Source: Campylobacter sp. CCUG 57310 (GTDB lineage Bacteria; Campylobacterota; Campylobacteria; Campylobacterales; Campylobacteraceae). From it: a stretch of DNA of 64,000 bases. The DNA is taken from positions 1,550,001-1,614,000 of the forward strand of contig NZ_CP053845.1 of NCBI RefSeq assembly GCF_013201975.1, written 5' to 3'. Of this stretch, positions 8,228 through 15,808 are shown in pieces. Numbering within the stretch: position 1 is the stretch's first letter; every line of letters starts with the position of its first letter. A program made the position numbers and the translations under genes. The notes under the pieces are model-generated. The model did not search any database. It was not told where the DNA came from and saw nothing but the letters and a program-made list of their open reading frames with translations.

Positions 8228-9481
8228 TTAGCTCCTATCCATTTCAAAATGGTATTTTTTCATATTTTTTATGCTTTGAATATATCCAGGAAGATTATTT
8301 ACGCTGTCTCTTGGGTTAGACTTAGACCTTTGATTTTCTTGATCAAGCTTATGTGCTATATTAACTCTAATACTATTTATTTTAAGGTATTTTTCTGCTA
8401 ACTTTTTTCTATCATCCCCATATCTTTGCTTTGCGTATTTGACTAGTGTATTTTTTGCATCCTCCCTATTGTCCCTATTTAACGGATCTTTATGATTTTG
8501 CTCGCAAACGAGACTTAAAACAGCCTCGGCAAGAGTTAAGTATGACATCGCGTAATTTTTATTACTTGAATACCACTCTGCAAGCTCTAGCTGCAAATCA
8601 GATATTTTTTCCTTTTTGAAAATATCTATAAATTCCTTGATGTCCTTAGACACAATCTTTAATATTGTATTATTAGTATAGTTTAAGTCAAAAATTTGAC
8701 TATTTAAAGACTTGATACTTTTTTGTATAGCACTTACATCAGACATGCTCAATGCATAAGAAAAGTCGGTATAACTATTTATTATTCTTTCAGGCTGTTG
8801 AGATTTATTCACAAGTAGCATTAGATCGTATCCATTGCCAAATTTTTTTAGATTTTTAATAGCTTTTGACCACTCTAAAAGCTCAAAAAACATTTTCAAA
8901 TCTACTATGGGCGCTATATTGTCATTTTCTGACATTATGTCTATCATTCCATAATAGACACCTCCGATATTTAGATTATAATCTCTTGTATTGGCATAAA
9001 ATTCACTCATAACAAAACTCATTAAAGATAAAGATCTAAAAGAATGAGTTATATCAAGATAAACTTCATCATCTTTTGTAATTTCATCAAAAATTTTTAG
9101 AAATTGATTAAAATTTGACCAAAGCTGCTCCTCATCAATGCCGTACTCTATGATAAAGCATTTTGAACCGCTTACGCCTAACTTCTTATCTATCTGTTCT
9201 GTTACCACAGGAATATATTTTATGACTTCGTTGTTTTCTTTCGCCTCGTAAATTTTAAACTCATCCTCGTCACTACCTCCAAACTCTTTATATACAGCAT
9301 CCCAAATAGATTTTTTTGTTCCGATCAAAAAGAGCTTATCTATTTTAATATGTTCGCACAAAACATCCGCTATAAATTTTTTATCTTTATATATCTTTCC
9401 ATCCATAGAATAATTTGATAGTCTATAGTTACCGCTTCTTTTATCCCCTGCTCCTATAGAACTTATTAAAATTTTAGACAT
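8228..9481 (-). CDS. TM1812/Csx1-type CARF-HEPN ribonuclease
   Basis: A 417-aa type III ancillary effector. The N-terminal CARF region begins MSKILISSIGAGDK and contains the ligand-loop signature LDITHSFRS at 142-150, as in TM1812/Csx1/Csx2 family proteins. The C-terminal helical half is a HEPN domain with the RNase motif Rx4H as RVNIAH (372-377). Such proteins are dormant RNases that cut RNA non-specifically when cyclic tetra- or hexa-adenylate made by Cas10 binds the CARF dimer. Both the ligand loop and the catalytic Arg/His are present, so it should be active. It sits between the membrane CARF gene and csx20, with gaps of 17 and 6 bases. Ring size of the activator cannot be read from sequence. 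Confidence 0.88.
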   Translation of the reverse strand: MSKILISSIGAGDKRSGNYRLSNYSMDGKIYKDKKFIADVLCEHIKIDKLFLIGTKKSIWDAVYKEFGGSDEDEFKIYEAKENNEVIKYIPVVTEQIDKKLGVSGSKCFIIEYGIDEEQLWSNFNQFLKIFDEITKDDEVYLDITHSFRSLSLMSFVMSEFYANTRDYNLNIGGVYYGMIDIMSENDNIAPIVDLKMFFELLEWSKAIKNLKKFGNGYDLMLLVNKSQQPERIINSYTDFSYALSMSDVSAIQKSIKSLNSQIFDLNYTNNTILKIVSKDIKEFIDIFKKEKISDLQLELAEWYSSNKNYAMSYLTLAEAVLSLVCEQNHKDPLNRDNREDAKNTLVKYAKQRYGDDRKKLAEKYLKINSIRVNIAHKLDQENQRSKSNPRDSVNNLPGYIQSIKNMKKYHFEMDRS

Positions 9482-9498
9482 ATTTACTCCATTTATTA

Positions 9499-10287
9499 TT
9501 AGTGTTCATCTTGCGCATAAGTAAGATCATAATGCCTAACTCGATAATCCGTTGTAGAGACATATTGCAAATGTCTATTATTCGGTATAGCAAATATCGC
9601 GCCTGCTATACTAACAGCCTTTTGACCTCCCGTAACGTCAAACACTATATCTTTTTCATCTATTTTTGCCACCTTTAGCTCCTGATAAGTGTTTTCTAGG
9701 CAGTCGTAGATATCTTTTGCTATCTCCAGGTTGTCAACATGTTTAATCTCGATGATCTTGACAATATTCTTGCCGAATATGTTTTCAATGCATTTTAAAA
9801 ATTTCTCTTTTTCCTGTAAAGACTGATCAGAGCAGATTAAAATAATTTTTTCCAGCATATCTTTGTGGTAATCTATAGATATCAAAGGCATTCTGTAGTT
9901 ACTTTTAAAATCACCTATCTCTTTCAAGTTTTTATCTTCATCGGCTCTGCTGTTTTGGCTTAAGAATAGCACTAAAGCCTTAGCCTTCTTTGGTTCTTCA
10001 TCAATAGAAATATCAACACTGGCAACCTTTTTGGGAATCATTTTTATCACGATATAAAGCATTAAAACAGCGCCTAAAATTTGGCAAAGCATAGTTCCGT
10101 CTTTTAACTCCCACTTAAGGATATCTCCGCTAAAAATTTTATCAAATAAAGCACTAAGTCCGTCAGGAAGCCAAGCAAAAGATACAACTATCATGATAAT
10201 GATAGCTATGCCCTTTGTGCTTAAAGCATTGCTTCCTAAAAAAGATACGAATATCTTATGAAGTTCTCTGTTTTGATATTTGTTCAT
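9499..10287 (-). CDS. Two-TM CARF protein, candidate membrane effector of cOA signalling
   Basis: A 262-aa protein not matching any well-known named effector that I can place exactly. Two membrane helices (about 25-41 and 66-84) are followed by a charged linker and a soluble domain (about 101-260). That domain carries DIVFDVTGGQKAVSIAGA, with DVTGGQK at 217-223 corresponding to the D-x-T-G-G nucleotide loop of CARF proteins. No HEPN (Rx4H) or PD-D/ExK nuclease motif is visible, so the output is probably through the membrane. It resembles the idea of Cam1 (TM plus CARF, membrane depolarisation) but has two helices and a longer inter-helix segment. It is in the operon, 3 bases after the TIGR03986 gene and 17 before the CARF-HEPN gene. 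CARF assignment is strong; mechanism is inference. Confidence 0.78.
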   Translation of the reverse strand: MNKYQNRELHKIFVSFLGSNALSTKGIAIIIMIVVSFAWLPDGLSALFDKIFSGDILKWELKDGTMLCQILGAVLMLYIVIKMIPKKVASVDISIDEEPKKAKALVLFLSQNSRADEDKNLKEIGDFKSNYRMPLISIDYHKDMLEKIILICSDQSLQEKEKFLKCIENIFGKNIVKIIEIKHVDNLEIAKDIYDCLENTYQELKVAKIDEKDIVFDVTGGQKAVSIAGAIFAIPNNRHLQYVSTTDYRVRHYDLTYAQDEH

Positions 10288-10290
10288 TTG

Positions 10291-12138
10291 CTAGACCTTA
10301 TTAAATAAGCTAAAGTCAATATGATTGCCAAAGCTTTTACTTTCGGGCTTTTTATTATAACTCTTATTTTTTGGGTTCTTTGAATTTGGCTTCATTTTGT
10401 TTCTTTTGTTTTCTCTTTCCTTATATATATTAGTATTAACTTCTATCTTGTCTTGTGAGTAGGGCATTAAAAAACGCTTATTGTCTTTATCTTTTGCAAA
10501 TTCATTAATCGACTTATTGTTATTTTTTGGATCTAACTTTTGATATCTTAAAACATTATTCTCTTTACATTTAGTGGAATCTGCCATAGCAAAGAGCTCT
10601 TTAATTTGATGAGATTTTATCCAGTCAGAATGAAATTCATTCATCTGATTTTCAAATTCTTCAATGTATATGTCTTGAGTAAATCTCAAATTTATGAGAG
10701 CCGCTTTTATGCTTATCTTTCCATATCCATAAGACTTTGCAAGACCTATGTTATGCATTCTATCTTGTTCTCCGTGAAATGTTATAGCACTTAAAAGAGC
10801 TCCTATTTCAAATTTTTTGAGATTGTGAAATACTACCTTGCCTTTGAATACCGCACCTTGTTTAAGAGGTTTAAATTTTGTTTTTACATCTTGGTTTCTA
10901 TCGTCACTTTGACTTAATTGTAACAATCCTTTGCGCAAAGGATATCTTTTGTATCCTCTTATTTTGGCATCCTTATCCATTAAAGTTTGATAACTATGGA
11001 CAACTCCTTCTTTACCGTATTGTTCTAAGTAATTAGGATAATAACTTTCTTTTGGGGAACCAAAAACACACTCTTGTTCTTGATCAAACTGTGCATTGGC
11101 GGATTTGAAATGTGAAAAATATACTCTACCTTTTAAAGCTTTGTCTTTTTTAACAAAACCGAATATCGCTTCAGACAAATCAACTCCATTTTCTTTAGTG
11201 TTACTTTGTCTTGCCGCTTCAAATATTGTTTTATTGTAAGCAATCTTAAAAATTTGAGTTAAGCCAATATGTGTTATTTTGCCTCCATTTTTTTCTTGTT
11301 TATAAAAAATAGGTATTTTGTTTCCTTTTTCAAATTTATCTTTCAGAAACTGCCCGTCTATAGCATTTTTATTTTCAAAATAAACTTTTTCAAAATTTTT
11401 AAATACACTTCTATCTAATGGTATTTTTCTCTGGTTTTCACAAAAAATAAATTCATGTTTTTTATTTTGTATATCGCCCGTAAATACTAAAAATGCTTTC
11501 TTGTTTCCTCCTAAAGTGCCTCTAGTGATAAATTTCTTTTTTTGATTTTGATGCTCTGAAAATTTTATCTCGTTTAAAAACCCAAATTTTTCATATTTGT
11601 CTTTCCCGTATTGATATTTTTTTATACTTTCATATTCTTTTTCTTTTTGTAGATTGACGGTAACCACTTTTCCACAATCAAATATTATATACTCATCACC
11701 TTGCTTTACTAAAAATCCACAGCCATCAGCAATGCCGGCAAGAAGATGCCTATTTGTCATATCTCTAACGCTGAGATATTTTTTGTGTTTTTCTTCGTCT
11801 ATGCGAATTCTAGAAAAGCTCATTATCTCTAAAACATTTCTAATTGCACCTTTCATGGTTGTGGCTGGTATATAAAATTCCTTTTGTCCGTTTTCTTTTT
11901 TAAAGTGACAAAATTCAGTTGAATATTTTTTAATACCTCCATCTGTTTTTACTTCATAAAATGTATCACCGACTGCATAATGATTTCTTATAAATATTGG
12001 ACTTTGTGCCGTGATTTCAAGCTCTATAACTCCGCTTTCTCCGTCTTCAAAAGGTACATCATGACTTATTTTATCCGCCCAAGAAGGATAGAAAACCTTA
12101 TCGTTTAACGGGACAAAATTATACGGTGCTGTTATCAT
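10291..12138 (-). CDS. TIGR03986-family RAMP protein (large Cas7-like subunit)
   Basis: A 615-aa RAMP (Cas7-superfamily) protein whose first 60 residues (APYNFVPLNDKVFYPSWADKI, then HDVPFEDGESG) closely match the TIGR03986 CRISPR family. Further RAMP marks are YIPATTMKGAIRNVLE near 90-105 and the glycine-rich C-terminal loop IGLAKSYGYGKISIKA near 465-480. The tail (about 555-615) is highly basic and Asn/Lys-rich, suggesting disorder or RNA contact. It is probably a backbone subunit contacting crRNA, equivalent to the Cas7-with-insertion subunit of III-Dv complexes. ATG overlaps the csx19 stop by 4 bp. Subunit position in the complex is inference. Confidence 0.85.
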   Translation of the reverse strand: MITAPYNFVPLNDKVFYPSWADKISHDVPFEDGESGVIELEITAQSPIFIRNHYAVGDTFYEVKTDGGIKKYSTEFCHFKKENGQKEFYIPATTMKGAIRNVLEIMSFSRIRIDEEKHKKYLSVRDMTNRHLLAGIADGCGFLVKQGDEYIIFDCGKVVTVNLQKEKEYESIKKYQYGKDKYEKFGFLNEIKFSEHQNQKKKFITRGTLGGNKKAFLVFTGDIQNKKHEFIFCENQRKIPLDRSVFKNFEKVYFENKNAIDGQFLKDKFEKGNKIPIFYKQEKNGGKITHIGLTQIFKIAYNKTIFEAARQSNTKENGVDLSEAIFGFVKKDKALKGRVYFSHFKSANAQFDQEQECVFGSPKESYYPNYLEQYGKEGVVHSYQTLMDKDAKIRGYKRYPLRKGLLQLSQSDDRNQDVKTKFKPLKQGAVFKGKVVFHNLKKFEIGALLSAITFHGEQDRMHNIGLAKSYGYGKISIKAALINLRFTQDIYIEEFENQMNEFHSDWIKSHQIKELFAMADSTKCKENNVLRYQKLDPKNNNKSINEFAKDKDNKRFLMPYSQDKIEVNTNIYKERENKRNKMKPNSKNPKNKSYNKKPESKSFGNHIDFSLFNKV

Positions 12139-12557
12139 CTCTCATCCTTTTCATCATCAGCAAAACCGGCAAAAACCGCTTTTTTTAATTTAAATACAGG
12201 CAATCCTTCACAAAGCTCGTCATTTTCCTCTTCCCAAATTTGAGCCATTTTTATCTTAAGACCGAATTTTGACCAAAATTCTTGCAAATTGTCTTCATTT
12301 TTTAAGTTGATTTTGCTCAAATCAACTTCATCCACAATCCAAGAGTCATTGATCTGCCTGATTAAGATACTTTTATTCTCATTTTTACTAAAAAAATGAG
12401 CCTCATAAATATACTCATTTGGTTGCAAATTTACATTTATACCACGTTTAAAAAATATATCGTCTTCGGATATTTTGCTACCAAGTTTTTGGATATACCC
12501 CTCATACCCGTCAAGACTTTTTATATAGTTCAAAATTTCATCTTTAGTTTTTCTCAT
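12135..12557 (-). CDS. csx19: Csx19 (TIGR03984-family) type III-D subunit
   Basis: A 140-aa protein recognised as the TIGR03984/Csx19 type: a basic helical start, NEYIYEAHFFSKNENKSILIRQIND in the middle, and an ending rich in Glu and Asp. Csx19 is a marker of type III-D loci and in III-Dv complexes is a peripheral subunit. It overlaps the upstream double-Cas7 gene by 14 bp and the downstream TIGR03986 gene by 4 bp, so it is part of one tightly coupled operon. No catalytic motif is visible. Its exact role is unknown, but its presence is the best single argument for subtype III-D. Confidence 0.75.
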   Translation of the reverse strand: MRKTKDEILNYIKSLDGYEGYIQKLGSKISEDDIFFKRGINVNLQPNEYIYEAHFFSKNENKSILIRQINDSWIVDEVDLSKINLKNEDNLQEFWSKFGLKIKMAQIWEEENDELCEGLPVFKLKKAVFAGFADDEKDER

Positions 12558-13881
12558 TTTTTCGCTCCATCCTAACGCCGTTTTTTATAACTTCACCGCT
12601 AAAAAATCCATGTCCTTTCGTAGTCATTCCTCCAAGAGGCAAAAGACCCTCGGCTACGTCCAAAAGAGCATTTTCAAAAGCATTTACGGCATCTTTAAAC
12701 CTTTTTAAATCATCATCCATACTTTGAGGAGGTTTTACTAAAATCCTTATAACAAATTTAACATTATAGCTTTTTACTCCTATTGTCTTTTCCTGAAACA
12801 AAGCTCCGTCTATAGCTCCACCTGTAAATCTATCTATGCTTACATGATCAAATACTTTTGTGTCCATATCTTCGCAAAACTCTTTAAAACAATCGCTAAT
12901 TAAAATTCTTCCCTTTCTGCCTCCATTGCCGTCTTTTTTATATCCGAAAATTTCTCTTACGGCCTTATTTTCTTCGCCCACTTTTTGATAATCACCGTTA
13001 TTAGAAAGCATAAATTTATTATAATGAAAGGCGGTTCTATGTGATAAAGCACCCTTTATGCCACTTGCAGGGATTAAAATTTTTTCATCACTCAAAGGCA
13101 TTTTTTCATAATCAATTGTTTTTTCCATCATAGGCGCTTGGTCCGATTCATCATCTCCTATCCCGCTTCCAAATATGAAAAAATCATCAGGAGTAAGTGA
13201 TAATTCATATTTTATAAATCTTTCATTTATGTTTTTTTGATCGGTAAAATCATTCAATAATACATCGTCATTCAAACTGCTTGAATAACTACTTAGATAA
13301 ACTTTGCCCCATTTTATGCTATCTACCGAAAATTTTCCAAATCCTTTAGAGCCTCCTCCTCCAAGTCTCAACGTATTATCAAAAAGAGTATTTAGTATCT
13401 TTTTAAAATCATCTTCAAGACTATCAAATTCAAATGAAAATTTAAATTTAGTTCCTTTAAATACAATCTCTTCGTCAAATTTGCCATGTTCTGATGCAAC
13501 ACCTTTGTTGTTAATAGAGACATGCTCCCTAATAGGCAAATCATCAAAAAATGATAAAAAGCTTCCTTTATCAAGCAAAAGATCTTCGCAAACTTTTCCA
13601 TCTTTATTTACTACAAGAAGAGCATTTGATACGATTAACTTTGAGCCAAACTGCTTATTTGTATTTTTCTCATCTTTTGAGCCAAAAATTTCATCCGCAA
13701 ATTTCTTATCCTCACTCTCTATGGCAGACCTTAAAACTCCAGCAATCGATGTGCCAAGTATCATAGGTAGACCATTCCAATCCCTTTGTACAGGTGCATC
13801 GCAAAACAAATCGCTATCGCCGCCGCCAACTTTTAGCGGAGTGTTTGTCCGTATAATTACATGTGCCAAAAATCTTTCCAT
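12544..13881 (-). CDS. Tandem Cas7-Cas7 fusion (Csm3-like RAMP)
   Basis: A 445-aa protein with two RAMP domains in a row. Domain 1 (about 1-200) has GGGDSDLFCDAPVQRD, where the Asp of FCDAP aligns with the catalytic Asp region of Csm3, then LGTSIAGVLRSAI and the glycine-rich loop LRLGGGGSKGFGKF. Domain 2 (about 215-440) repeats the plan with GSGIGDDESDQAPMM, PASGIKGALSHRTAFHYN and LLPLGGMTTKGHGFF. Each domain would hold one crRNA segment and could provide one target-RNA cleavage site. This is the Cas7-2x arrangement known from III-Dv effectors. It overlaps the csx10 stop by 1 bp and csx19 by 14 bp. Catalytic residues are inferred by position only. Confidence 0.85.
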   Translation of the reverse strand: MERFLAHVIIRTNTPLKVGGGDSDLFCDAPVQRDWNGLPMILGTSIAGVLRSAIESEDKKFADEIFGSKDEKNTNKQFGSKLIVSNALLVVNKDGKVCEDLLLDKGSFLSFFDDLPIREHVSINNKGVASEHGKFDEEIVFKGTKFKFSFEFDSLEDDFKKILNTLFDNTLRLGGGGSKGFGKFSVDSIKWGKVYLSSYSSSLNDDVLLNDFTDQKNINERFIKYELSLTPDDFFIFGSGIGDDESDQAPMMEKTIDYEKMPLSDEKILIPASGIKGALSHRTAFHYNKFMLSNNGDYQKVGEENKAVREIFGYKKDGNGGRKGRILISDCFKEFCEDMDTKVFDHVSIDRFTGGAIDGALFQEKTIGVKSYNVKFVIRILVKPPQSMDDDLKRFKDAVNAFENALLDVAEGLLPLGGMTTKGHGFFSGEVIKNGVRMERKNEKN

Positions 13882-15263
13882 TACTTCTCTCCTTTTATTC
13901 GCGGAAATCTCATAGATAGCAGTTGAGTAAACTGAAGTTTGTTTTTACTACCCCTTATCCCTTTTAAAAGAATTTCACTTTTTTTATCTCTCCACTTATA
14001 TTCGGCCACGCCTTTATTTACAAATTCTTTTATATCATCATAAATACTATCTTCGCAACTTGTTTTGCAAATAGCTCTAATTGCTCCCCACTGAGAATTT
14101 GGAATATCTTTTAACTTTTCACCGTCCATACCGATAAATTTTGCCACCTCTACCGCCACATCAAGAATTTGAAGTCTTTTAATCTCTTTTTGCTTTAAGA
14201 ATTTTGCCAAATCACTTTTAATCTCAATGTCTTCTTTTTTCTCGGTATCTAAAATTTCTTTAAGGATAATAGCACTATCAACGGCACCCATATCCAAAAA
14301 TTTAGGATTTATCAAAACCTCCCCAAAACCCTCGTTTAAATATGCTCCAACGCCATTTTTAACACTATCTTTTTGCTCTTTTGTTAGATTTTTTAAGGCT
14401 ATTACGCTACCTTTATTTATACAAAGCCTCTCATAGTCTTTTGTTCCCCTTGACATATTAAAAGGGGTAAAATTCGAGGTCCTTATCTGTGTTTTAGCGT
14501 AGTCGATATTTTTATCACTAAGTCCGCCGCAAAAATATTGTAAATCATAAGTCGGATTTCCATTGTCATCAACCAGAGCAAGTCTTGATTTTGCATAGAT
14601 ATAAGTATAGTCATCTTTAGGCTCAAATTTATCTACTTGTTGCTCACTATCGCTGATGAATTTTATACTTACGACTCCATATTCGGAACTTTTAGACTTA
14701 CCAAGCCTTTTACTGTTTTCTAACGTATCTATTATTAGCTTTTCATTATCTTTAGTGATGATATCATCTAGGCTTACTTTAAATCTCCAGACGCTACCTG
14801 CTTTTAACGCTTCATACCCATACATAGCACTATCTTTAGAGCGTCTATTTTCCTTGTCGTATCCGCTCTTTTGAGAGTATTCGTAAGTAAGATTTAGTCT
14901 TTGTCCATCTAGGCTCATATATCCGCTTCTTATTTGTTTTAATTGCGCGAAAACTTTAAAATCACAATCTGTTAGTAAGTGATGGTTGTAAATTTTACTA
15001 CTATCTAGTTTTTCATGAAAATAAGAAAGCGGGATTTTAAAAAATTCTTTGCCGTCAATGACAGGATACGCATCGCCAAACTTCACTTTTCCGCTGTGAA
15101 ATATATCAAAAGGCTTGCTAAATTCGCAGTATCTACTAGCCGTCATGCCCAAAAAATTACTCCCGGGGATAAAATCAAGCACATCTATCTTGCCTTGCGT
15201 ATTAGAGGTAGCTTGCAAGATAACTGCACTTTTAAACGTGATTTCAAAAACAAGCTCTCTCAT
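13881..15263 (-). CDS. csx10: Csx10 (Cas5-type RAMP) with probable helical Cas11-like tail
   Basis: A 460-aa Cas5-group RAMP of the Csx10 family. Diagnostic parts are the start MRELVFEITFKSAVILQA, PGSNFLGMTASRYCEF, LLTDCDFKVFAQLKQIRSGY and the glycine/serine-rich loop RLGKSKSSEYGVVSIKF near 190-205. Residues from about 335 to the end are mainly helical, with SQWGAIRAIC near 395. This extra helical part looks like a fused small subunit (Cas11), as in III-Dv proteins, but here without the leading Cas7 domain, which is encoded separately just upstream. It would cap the crRNA 5-prime handle. The Csx10 call is strong; the Cas11 fusion is inference. Confidence 0.82.
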   Translation of the reverse strand: MRELVFEITFKSAVILQATSNTQGKIDVLDFIPGSNFLGMTASRYCEFSKPFDIFHSGKVKFGDAYPVIDGKEFFKIPLSYFHEKLDSSKIYNHHLLTDCDFKVFAQLKQIRSGYMSLDGQRLNLTYEYSQKSGYDKENRRSKDSAMYGYEALKAGSVWRFKVSLDDIITKDNEKLIIDTLENSKRLGKSKSSEYGVVSIKFISDSEQQVDKFEPKDDYTYIYAKSRLALVDDNGNPTYDLQYFCGGLSDKNIDYAKTQIRTSNFTPFNMSRGTKDYERLCINKGSVIALKNLTKEQKDSVKNGVGAYLNEGFGEVLINPKFLDMGAVDSAIILKEILDTEKKEDIEIKSDLAKFLKQKEIKRLQILDVAVEVAKFIGMDGEKLKDIPNSQWGAIRAICKTSCEDSIYDDIKEFVNKGVAEYKWRDKKSEILLKGIRGSKNKLQFTQLLSMRFPRIKGEK

Positions 15264-15265
15264 AA

Positions 15266-15808
15266 CTATCCTTTTATAACAAATTTACATCTACCAAGTC
15301 CGCGATTTCGGTTTAGTCCGGCTCTCTTGATCATATCCATTGCCTTTTTCATATCATGTACATGCTCTTGGGCAATATCTATATTACCGTGCAACACAAC
15401 GGGCACGACTACTTCTATATCCCTTAAAGACCTATCGATAGCAACTCCATTTTCATCTATTCTAGTAGAAGATACTACTTCAAATAGGTTATGTGCGAGA
15501 TTGTTTGACACTATCTCTTTTGCTACGCCTTCTTCAAGTACGGCATTACTAAAATAGCATTCTCCCATCACAGTATCGTCACTATCTTGACCGTAATTAT
15601 TACTTTGTTTGCCGAAGCATTTATCGATACTATCCTGATTCCAAAACAATTCCGCCATCTCTCTTAAAAGTCCTTTTATGGTTTTGCCGGGCATATAAGG
15701 AAGTCCGCGATCATCTTTTATCACATAGCTATCAAGTGCCGCGCCGCCACTTAGTCCGCTACCGGCATGCCAATAATCAAAAAATTTAAGCTCATATCTT
15801 AAAGTCAT
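15266..15808 (-). CDS. Single-domain Cas7 (Csm3-like RAMP)
   Basis: A 180-aa RAMP protein with the Csm3-like sequence GSGLSGGAALDSYVIKDD. The Asp in ALDSYVIKD corresponds to the catalytic Asp33 region of Csm3, which cuts target RNA every six nucleotides. PGKTIKGLLREM and the C-terminal glycine-rich GLNRNRGLGRC complete the fold. It is shorter than Csm3 of III-A systems (about 210-220 aa). It overlaps the cas10 stop by 4 bp and precedes csx10 by 2 bp. In III-Dv systems this domain is fused to Cas5 and Cas11; here it is separate, which may be the unfused ancestral order. Confidence 0.85.
   Translation of the reverse strand: MTLRYELKFFDYWHAGSGLSGGAALDSYVIKDDRGLPYMPGKTIKGLLREMAELFWNQDSIDKCFGKQSNNYGQDSDDTVMGECYFSNAVLEEGVAKEIVSNNLAHNLFEVVSSTRIDENGVAIDRSLRDIEVVVPVVLHGNIDIAQEHVHDMKKAMDMIKRAGLNRNRGLGRCKFVIKG

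Noticed and set aside
10291-12138. Csm5- or Csm4-type assignment for the 615-aa RAMP
   Set aside because: Its N-terminal start matches the TIGR03986 family closely, and the operon already has Csx10 as the Cas5 member.
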